Shown here: positions 5,577-10,191 of the stretch, one piece after another
Layout: each line of letters starts with the position of its first letter
Numbering within the stretch: the stretch's first letter is position 1
From: Aquabacterium sp.
GTDB taxonomy: Bacteria; Pseudomonadota; Gammaproteobacteria; Burkholderiales; Burkholderiaceae_C
Length of the DNA: 10,191 bases
Direction: 5' to 3'
NCBI GenBank assembly: GCA_030654555.1
Contig: JAURXG010000081.1
Span: 1 to 10,191 of the forward strand
Notes under the pieces: generated by a model
Seen by the model: the letters and a program-made list of their open reading frames with translations, nothing else
The model's database searches: none
What the model was told of the DNA's origin: nothing
Made by a program: the position numbers and the translations under genes

Positions 5577-6497
5577 GTGGAAACCAAGTGGCTCGAAGAC
5601 TTCGTCAGCCTGGCCGAGACGCGCAGCTTCTCCCGATCGGCGCAGTTGCGGCATGTCACCCAGCCGGCGTTCTCGCGCCGCATCCAGGCGCTGGAAGCCT
5701 GGGCCGGCGTCGATCTGGTCGACCGCTCGAACTACCCCACCCGGCTCACGTCGGCCGGCGAGACGCTGCATGCGCAGGCGCTGGAGATCCTGGTGGCGCT
5801 GCAAGCGGCACGCAACCTGATGCGATCGCACCGCGCCAGCGGGCAGGACGTGATCGAGTTCGCCATCCCGCACACGCTGGCCTTCACCTTCTTTCCGCAC
5901 TGGCTGATGGAGCTGGAGCAGCGTGGGCGCTTCGGTCATGTCAAGACCCGCTTGATCGCGCTCAATGTGCATGACGCGGTGCTGCGCCTCACCGAAGGCG
6001 GCTGCGACCTGCTGATCGCTTACCACCATGCCTCGCAGCCGCTGCAACTGAGCCCCGACCGCTACGAGATGCTGTCGCTCGGGCACGAGACGCTGGCGGC
6101 CTATGCCAAGGCCGACGCGGAAGGGCAGCCGCTGTTCCGCCTGGGTGCGGGCGGTGCGCCGGTGCCGCTGCTGGCCTATGCCTCGGGGGCCTACATGGGC
6201 CACATGGTCGAGCAGATCATCCGGCAGATGCCGGTGGCGCCCGCCTTGGAGACCACCTACGAGACCGACATGGCCGAGGGCCTGAAGGCGATGGCGCTGG
6301 AGGGCCACGGCCTGGCCTTCCTGCCGGCCAGCTCGGTGCGGCAGGAGCTGAAGAGCCGCCGGCTGGTTGCCGCCGCGCCGCCCGGCGTGGGCGAGCTGAC
6401 GATGGAGGTGCGCCTCTACCGCGAGCGTCCCGAAGTGGCCCGCCACGTCAAGCCGGCAGCGCAGGCGCTCTGGGACTTTCTCAAGCAGCCAGGCTGA
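5577..6497 (+). CDS. LysR-type regulator, HypT (YjiE)-like
   Basis: This 306-aa LysR-type transcriptional regulator has a winged helix-turn-helix at about 4-63 (KWLEDFVSLAETRSFSRSA, then VTQPAFSRRIQALE) and a two-lobed effector domain from about 90 to 300. The GTG start at 5577 gives the N-terminus METKWLEDF, which matches the family; no Shine-Dalgarno sequence precedes it. From memory of E. coli HypT (YjiE), the hypochlorite-responsive regulator, similarity runs along the whole length: the ETKWL start, QPAFSRRI, YMG (206-208) and GLAFLP (245-250). The effector pocket has one cysteine (Cys143). LysR regulators often control a divergent neighbour and themselves, so the PEP-CTERM gene is the first candidate target. 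The gene is convergent with aapP, 22 bases apart, with no terminator between. An organic-acid or amino-acid ligand cannot be excluded, because many uncharacterised homologues share this architecture. Confidence 0.85.
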   Translation: METKWLEDFVSLAETRSFSRSAQLRHVTQPAFSRRIQALEAWAGVDLVDRSNYPTRLTSAGETLHAQALEILVALQAARNLMRSHRASGQDVIEFAIPHTLAFTFFPHWLMELEQRGRFGHVKTRLIALNVHDAVLRLTEGGCDLLIAYHHASQPLQLSPDRYEMLSLGHETLAAYAKADAEGQPLFRLGAGGAPVPLLAYASGAYMGHMVEQIIRQMPVAPALETTYETDMAEGLKAMALEGHGLAFLPASSVRQELKSRRLVAAAPPGVGELTMEVRLYRERPEVARHVKPAAQALWDFLKQPG

Positions 6498-6519
6498 GCG
6501 CGGCAGGCACCTCGGGGGC

Positions 6520-7263
6520 TCAATGCCCCAGGATCTTGGACAGGAAGTCCTTGGTGCGGTCGCTCTGCGGATGGTCGAAGAAGTCGTGCGGGTTGTTCTG
6601 CTCGACGATCTGGCCCTGGTCCATGAAGATCACCCGGTTGGCCACCGCCTTGGCGAAGCCCATCTCGTGGGTGACGCACAGCATCGTGATGCCGCCTTCG
6701 GCCAGCTCGATCATCACGTCGAGCACCTCCTTAATCATCTCGGGGTCCAGCGCCGAGGTGGGCTCGTCGAACAGCATGATCTTGGGCGTGAGGCACAGCG
6801 CGCGGGCGATGGCCACGCGCTGCTGCTGACCGCCCGACAGCTGCAGCGGGTACTTGCCCGCCTGCTCGGCGATGCGCACGCGCTTGAGCTGCTGCATCGC
6901 ACGCTCCTCGGCGTCCTTCTTGGGCATCTTGCCCACCCACATCGGCGCCAGCGTCAGGTTCTCCAGCACCGTGAGGTGCGGGAACAGGTTGAACTGCTGG
7001 AACACCATGCCCACCTGCTTGCGGATCGCCTCGATGGCCTTGACGTCGTCGGTCAGCTCGACGCCGTCGACCTTGAGCGTGCCCTGCTGGTGCTCCTCCA
7101 GCCGGTTGATGCAGCGGATCAGCGTGCTCTTGCCCGAGCCCGACGGGCCGCAGATGACGATGCGCTCGCCCTTGGCCACGGAAAGGTCGATGTCGCGCAA
7201 CACGTGGAAGTTGTTGCCATACCACTTGTTGACCTTGTCGAAGGTGATGATGGGTTCGGTCAT
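6520..7263 (-). CDS. aapP: General L-amino-acid ABC importer, ATPase
   Basis: This 247-aa cytoplasmic ATPase of the polar-amino-acid (GltL/GlnQ/AapP) group powers import through the two permeases encoded just upstream. The motifs are complete: Walker A GPSGSGKST (39-47), Q-loop Gln89/90 in GMVFQQFNLFPH, signature LSGGQ (142-146), Walker B IMLFDE (162-167) and H-loop His199. VNKWYGNNFHVLRDI near the N-terminus is typical of the subgroup. It starts at the ATG at 7263, 13 bases after the aapM stop; the nearest purine-rich site (GAAGG) is somewhat distant, so coupling to aapM is likely. It is the last gene of the operon. A short GGGGC/GCCCC hairpin spans the stop codon, but no T-run follows. The assignment to aap rather than a glutamine or glutamate system rests on the long permeases beside it. 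Confidence 0.93.
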   Translation of the reverse strand: MTEPIITFDKVNKWYGNNFHVLRDIDLSVAKGERIVICGPSGSGKSTLIRCINRLEEHQQGTLKVDGVELTDDVKAIEAIRKQVGMVFQQFNLFPHLTVLENLTLAPMWVGKMPKKDAEERAMQQLKRVRIAEQAGKYPLQLSGGQQQRVAIARALCLTPKIMLFDEPTSALDPEMIKEVLDVMIELAEGGITMLCVTHEMGFAKAVANRVIFMDQGQIVEQNNPHDFFDHPQSDRTKDFLSKILGH

Positions 7264-7276
7264 TTGGAGTTTGCCT

Positions 7277-8380
7277 TCAACGGTTCTTGCTCAGCGACAG
7301 CCGCTTCTCGATCCACAGGCTGTAGCGCGACATCGAGAAGCAGAAGGCGAAGTAGATCGCCGCGATGAACAGGTAGGCCTCGATCTTGAACGGCCGCCAG
7401 TCGCTGTCGGAGTTGAGCGCCAGGCCCATCGCGCCGGTCAGCTCGTAGAGGCTGACGATGGTCACCAGCGAGGTGTCCTTGAAGATCGAGATGAAGTTGT
7501 TCATGATGCCCGGCACCACCAGCGCCAGGGCCTGCGGCAGGATGATCTTGCGCTGCGCCTGCCAGTAGCTCAGCCCCAGCGTGTCGGCGGCTTCCTGCTG
7601 GCCCTTGGGGATGGCCTGCAGGCCGCCGCGCACGATCTCGGCCATGTAGGCCGCGGCGAACAGCGTGATGCCCACCAGCACGCGCAGCAGCACGTCGATG
7701 CTGGTGCCCGGTGGCATGAACAGCGGAAACATGAAGCTGGCCATGAACAGCACGCTGATCAAGGGTACGCCGCGGATCAGCTCGACATAGATCACGCAGA
7801 TCGTCTTGATTGCCGGCATCTTGCTGCGCCGCCCCAGCGCCACCATCACCGACAGCGGAAACGCGAACACGATCGACAGCGTGGCCAGCATGATGGTCAG
7901 CGGCAGGCCGCCCCAGCGGTCGGTCTCCACCGGGCTGAGGCCCATCACGCCGCCCTTCATCAGCGCGAAGAACAGCGCCAGCACGACCACCCACAGCAAC
8001 ACCAGCCAAGGCCGCCAGAAGGTGCGCACGCAGCTGACCACCAGCAGCGCCACCAGCGCGATGGTGGCGATCTCGGGCCGCCATTGCTGATCGAAGGGAT
8101 AGCGGCCGAAGATGATCAGCCGGTATTTCTCTGTGATCACGCCCCAGCAGGCGCCCACGCCGCGCGCGGCCTGGCACTGGTCGGCGTTGGCCACCACCAC
8201 GGCCTTGAGCACGGCCCAGCCGATGAGCTTGGGCAGCAGCCACACCGCCAGCGCCAGCATCACCAGCGTGGCCAGTGAACTGGGCAGGTTGCCGAACAGG
8301 TTGCGGCGCACCCAGGGCACAAGGCCCTCGGTACGCACAGGCGCGGGGCGCGCATCGATCGGGTTGAAGGAAGCGCTCAT
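7277..8380 (-). CDS. aapM: General L-amino-acid ABC importer, permease AapM
   Basis: This 367-aa inner-membrane permease is much longer than the 220-250 aa usual for polar-amino-acid permeases, and that length is characteristic of AapM. An extra N-terminal portion has hydrophobic segments around 34-62, 103-119 and 123-141. The conserved transport core runs from about 160 to 355, with helices near 160-182, 203-222, 230-248 and 335-352. The EAA loop that docks on the ATPase is clear: AEIVRGGLQAIPKGQQEAAD (247-266) followed by LGL. The ATG at 8380 follows the aapQ stop by one base, with AAGGAA about 7 bases upstream inside aapQ, so the two are translationally coupled. It pairs with AapQ as a heterodimer. 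A short cysteine-containing stretch near 69-78 (CQAARGVGAC) lies in a loop that may face the periplasm. Confidence 0.92.
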   Translation of the reverse strand: MSASFNPIDARPAPVRTEGLVPWVRRNLFGNLPSSLATLVMLALAVWLLPKLIGWAVLKAVVVANADQCQAARGVGACWGVITEKYRLIIFGRYPFDQQWRPEIATIALVALLVVSCVRTFWRPWLVLLWVVVLALFFALMKGGVMGLSPVETDRWGGLPLTIMLATLSIVFAFPLSVMVALGRRSKMPAIKTICVIYVELIRGVPLISVLFMASFMFPLFMPPGTSIDVLLRVLVGITLFAAAYMAEIVRGGLQAIPKGQQEAADTLGLSYWQAQRKIILPQALALVVPGIMNNFISIFKDTSLVTIVSLYELTGAMGLALNSDSDWRPFKIEAYLFIAAIYFAFCFSMSRYSLWIEKRLSLSKNR

Positions 8381-8381
8381 C

Positions 8382-9563
8382 TCATCGTTCCTTGATCGCC
8401 GAGCGGGTGTTGTACCAATTCATCAGGCCCGAGGTGGCCAGCGAGGTGGTCAGGTAGACGGCCATGATGATCGCGATGCACTCCACCGCCCGGCCGGTCT
8501 GGTTGATCGCGGTGTTGGAGATCGACACCACGTCGGGGTAGCCGATGGCCACCGCCAGCGACGAGTTCTTGGTCAGGTTGAGGTACTGGTTGGTCATCGG
8601 CGGGATGATCACGCGCAGCGCCTGCGGCAGCACCACCAGCCGCATCTGCTGGCCCTTGGCCAGGCCCAGCGCACTGGCCGCCTCGCTTTGGCCACGAGGC
8701 ACCGAAGCGATGCCTGCGCGCACCACTTCGGCCACGAACGACGCGGTGTAGAACACCAGGCCCAGCAGCACCGAGATGAACTCCGGCGTGAACGAGCTGC
8801 CGCCATCGACCGACACCTCGCCCGACTTGGGGAGGTTCCATTCGCTCGGTGCGCCGCCCAGCACCCAGCCCACCGCCGCGCCGGCGATCACCAGGCCCAC
8901 GGCGGGCAGGAACACCGGCCGGGGCAACCCCGTCTGCTCGAAACGGCGCCGCGCGCTGCGCGCCCAGGCCCAGGCCAGCACCGCCCCGCCCAGCGCGCCG
9001 ATCGCCGCCAACCCCTGCCCGGCCTGCCACACCGGCACCGGGTACGACAGACCGCCCTTGCTGAGGAAGATCAAGCCGCCCAGCGACAGCGGCTCGCCGG
9101 GGTCGGGCAGCCATTCGGTGAGCACCAGGTACCAGACCAGCAGTTGCAGCAGCACCGGCACGTTGCGGAACAGCTCGACGTAGCCGTAGCAGAGTCCGCG
9201 CACGATGGCGTTGTTGGAGAACCGGCCCACGCCCACCATCGTGCCCAGCAGTGTGGTCAGCACGATGCCGACGATGGCCACGCGCAGCGTGTTGAGCACG
9301 CCCACCAGGAAGGCCTTCCAGTACGGGTCGACCGACTCGTAGGGGATCATCAGCTCGCCGATGTCGAAGCCGGCCGGCCCGGTGAGGAAGTCGAAGCCGC
9401 TCTGGATGCCGCGCACACGCATGTTTTCCATGGTGTTGTGCGCCAGGAACCAGACGCCCAGGCCGATCAGGCCCAGCGCCAGCGCCTGGTAGATCAGCCC
9501 GCGCACCGCACGGCTGCGCAGCGACCAGTCGCGTTTCTTGGGTGGGGCGGCTTGGGCCGTCAT
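8382..9563 (-). CDS. aapQ: General L-amino-acid ABC importer, permease AapQ
   Basis: This is the second permease, 393 aa from the ATG at 9563, which has GAAGGAA about 6 bases upstream. A TTG 33 bases further upstream is in frame but has no ribosome-binding site. Like AapM it is longer than simple amino-acid permeases. The first core helices lie around 22-41 and 85-112. A long insertion follows, with extra hydrophobic segments near 183-200 and 216-236, and the rest of the core follows from about 260. The ATPase-docking loop is AEVVRAGIASVPRGQSEAAS (278-297), then ALGL. NTMENMRVRGIQSGFDFL (43-60) is a typical AapQ/BztB-like N-terminal periplasmic motif. It overlaps no gene and is one base from aapM. 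The 167 bases separating it from aapJ hold stem-loops. Family assignment is firm; the range of amino acids transported is inferred from Rhizobium Aap and Rhodobacter Bzt. Confidence 0.92.
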   Translation of the reverse strand: MTAQAAPPKKRDWSLRSRAVRGLIYQALALGLIGLGVWFLAHNTMENMRVRGIQSGFDFLTGPAGFDIGELMIPYESVDPYWKAFLVGVLNTLRVAIVGIVLTTLLGTMVGVGRFSNNAIVRGLCYGYVELFRNVPVLLQLLVWYLVLTEWLPDPGEPLSLGGLIFLSKGGLSYPVPVWQAGQGLAAIGALGGAVLAWAWARSARRRFEQTGLPRPVFLPAVGLVIAGAAVGWVLGGAPSEWNLPKSGEVSVDGGSSFTPEFISVLLGLVFYTASFVAEVVRAGIASVPRGQSEAASALGLAKGQQMRLVVLPQALRVIIPPMTNQYLNLTKNSSLAVAIGYPDVVSISNTAINQTGRAVECIAIIMAVYLTTSLATSGLMNWYNTRSAIKER

Positions 9564-9610
9564 GGGCAGTTCCTTCACATGCACTGGGATCCGCAACCCT
9601 CAGCCGCCAG

Positions 9611-9634
9611 GACGGACCTCTTGAAGAGGCCGTC
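9611..9634 (-). repeat. Stem-loop 1 between aapJ and aapQ
   Basis: On the coding (minus) strand GACGG-CCTC, loop TTCAA, GAGG-(T)-CCGTC forms a 9-bp stem with one bulged base. There is no T-run after it, so it is not a full terminator. It sits about 48 bases before the aapQ start, clear of the ribosome-binding site. A role in slowing 3'-to-5' decay of the aapJ message, or in partial termination, is inferred from position. Confidence 0.5.
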
Positions 9635-9666
9635 GTGGGCGGGCGGAGGTGGCGTCGGGTAGCGCA

Positions 9667-9684
9667 GCCGTACACCCGTACGGC
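9667..9684 (-). repeat. Stem-loop 2 between aapJ and aapQ
   Basis: Perfect 7-base arms, GCCGTAC (9667-9673) and GTACGGC (9678-9684), enclose a 4-base loop. Downstream on the minus strand the sequence is GC-rich with no T-run. It lies about 47 bases after the aapJ stop and is the tightest hairpin in this spacer. Confidence 0.55.
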
Positions 9685-9686
9685 GA

Positions 9687-9717
9687 GCGGCGCAGGCACA
9701 AGATCGGCCCGCGCCGC
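9687..9717 (-). repeat. Stem-loop 3 between aapJ and aapQ
   Basis: Seven-base arms GCGGCGC (9687-9693) and GCGCCGC (9711-9717) are separated by a 17-base loop, immediately after the aapJ 3' end. The long loop makes it less certain than the neighbouring hairpin, and chance pairing is plausible at this GC content. Confidence 0.35.
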
Positions 9718-9730
9718 AGGCAGGCTCGGA

Positions 9731-10191
9731 TTAACGCACCGGCGGGGCGTACATGAAGCCGCCCTTGTTCCACAGGTTGTTGTTGCCCCGCGGCAGCGCC
9801 AGCGGGCTCTTCGGGCCGACATTGCGCTCGAAGATCTCGCCGTAGTTGCCCACCGCCTTGATGGCGTTGGCAGCCCAGGCCTTGTCCAGGCCCAGCAGCT
9901 TGCCGGTGTCCTCGGTGCCGCCCAGGATGCGGCCGATCGCCGGGTCGTCGGTCTTGGTCTTGAGCGCGTCGACATTGGCCTGGGTGACGCCGTACTCCTC
10001 GGCCTCGATCAGCGCGAAGACCACCCACTTGGCGATGGCGAAGAACTCGTCGTCACCGCGGCGCACCGACGGGCCGAGCGGCTCCTTGGAGATCAGCTCG
10101 GGCAGGATCAGGTGCTCGGCCGGGTTCTTGGCTTCCTTGTTGCGGATCGAGGCCAGGCCCGACGCGTCGGTGGTGAAGGCCTGGCAGCGGC
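9731..10191 (-). CDS. aapJ: General L-amino-acid-binding protein AapJ, C-terminal part
   Basis: The gene runs off the right edge; 152 C-terminal residues are visible out of an expected 340 or so. It encodes the periplasmic solute-binding protein (bacterial extracellular solute-binding family 3) that delivers amino acids to the AapQ/AapM permease. Visible hallmarks are CQAFTTDASGLASIR at the start of the fragment, LPELISKEPLGPSVRRGDDE, and the C-terminal AIKAVGNYGEIFERNVG. The frame is continuous across 10066, where a GTG encodes an internal Val (PSVRRGDD) and not a start. The signal peptide lies outside the window. The stop is TAA at 9731-9733. It is followed by a 167-base spacer with stem-loops before aapQ, the usual place for signals that keep binding-protein mRNA abundant. 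Gene order JQMP matches Rhizobium aap. Confidence 0.93.
   Translation of the reverse strand, partial: RCQAFTTDASGLASIRNKEAKNPAEHLILPELISKEPLGPSVRRGDDEFFAIAKWVVFALIEAEEYGVTQANVDALKTKTDDPAIGRILGGTEDTGKLLGLDKAWAANAIKAVGNYGEIFERNVGPKSPLALPRGNNNLWNKGGFMYAPPVR

Noticed and set aside
6515..6529. GGGGC/GCCCC hairpin at the 3' end of aapP as an operon terminator
   Set aside because: The stem is only 5 bp, it spans the stop codon, and no T-run follows on either strand.
9564..9596. TTG start at 9596 for aapQ
   Set aside because: It has no ribosome-binding site, whereas the ATG at 9563 has GAAGGAA at correct spacing and gives the expected N-terminus.
6523..9662. Long plus-strand open frames opposite the aap genes (6523-7368, 6854-8278, 8112-9662)
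   Set aside because: All are antisense shadows rich in His, Gln and Arg. The minus strand encodes complete, recognisable transporter subunits.
1..10191. Search for CRISPR arrays, tRNA or rRNA genes, insertion sequences, phage or defence genes
   Set aside because: No regularly spaced direct repeats, cloverleaf genes, transposase-like proteins or flanking terminal repeats were seen, and every long coding stretch is accounted for by ordinary metabolic, transport or regulatory genes.

Overview
The window is very GC-rich and its codons end almost always in G or C. Together with an Aap-type amino-acid transporter, a PEP-CTERM protein and a beta-oxidation cluster, this suggests a betaproteobacterium of the Burkholderiales, probably the Rubrivivax/Leptothrix/Ideonella part of that order. 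This placement is an inference from gene content and protein style; no rRNA or other taxonomic marker is present.

Left part (1-2687), acyl-CoA metabolism. The 3' part of a thiolase gene is followed at short spacing by a crotonase-family gene whose active site looks like a delta3-delta2-enoyl-CoA isomerase, and then by a small SGNH-fold esterase. A YciA-type acyl-CoA thioesterase runs towards them on the opposite strand. Together they would shorten fatty acyl-CoA, reposition double bonds and hydrolyse acyl thioesters or esters.

Middle (2688-6497). A single-gene Atm1/ABCB7-type ABC exporter (+) lies divergent to the thioesterase. It meets, tail to tail, a secreted PEP-CTERM protein gene (-) that has its own intrinsic terminator. 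The PEP-CTERM gene is divergent from a LysR-type regulator resembling the hypochlorite-responsive HypT (YjiE) of E. coli. The 185-bp region between these two genes is the densest regulatory DNA in the window. It holds an inverted repeat in the PEP-CTERM leader, two adjoining GC-rich palindromes, and a good sigma70-like promoter that would make the regulator mRNA almost leaderless.

Right part (6520-10191), an aapJQMP operon on the minus strand: periplasmic binding protein (cut by the window edge), two membrane permeases and an ATPase, forming a broad-specificity L-amino-acid importer. aapQ and aapM are separated by one base. aapJ and aapQ are separated by 167 bp that contain three potential stem-loops, a common layout where the binding protein is made in excess.

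No tRNA, rRNA, CRISPR array, insertion sequence, phage gene or defence system was seen. Most of the window is ordinary chromosomal housekeeping. The points most worth a second look are the PEP-CTERM/HypT-like divergent pair with its structured intergenic DNA, and the crotonase active site.
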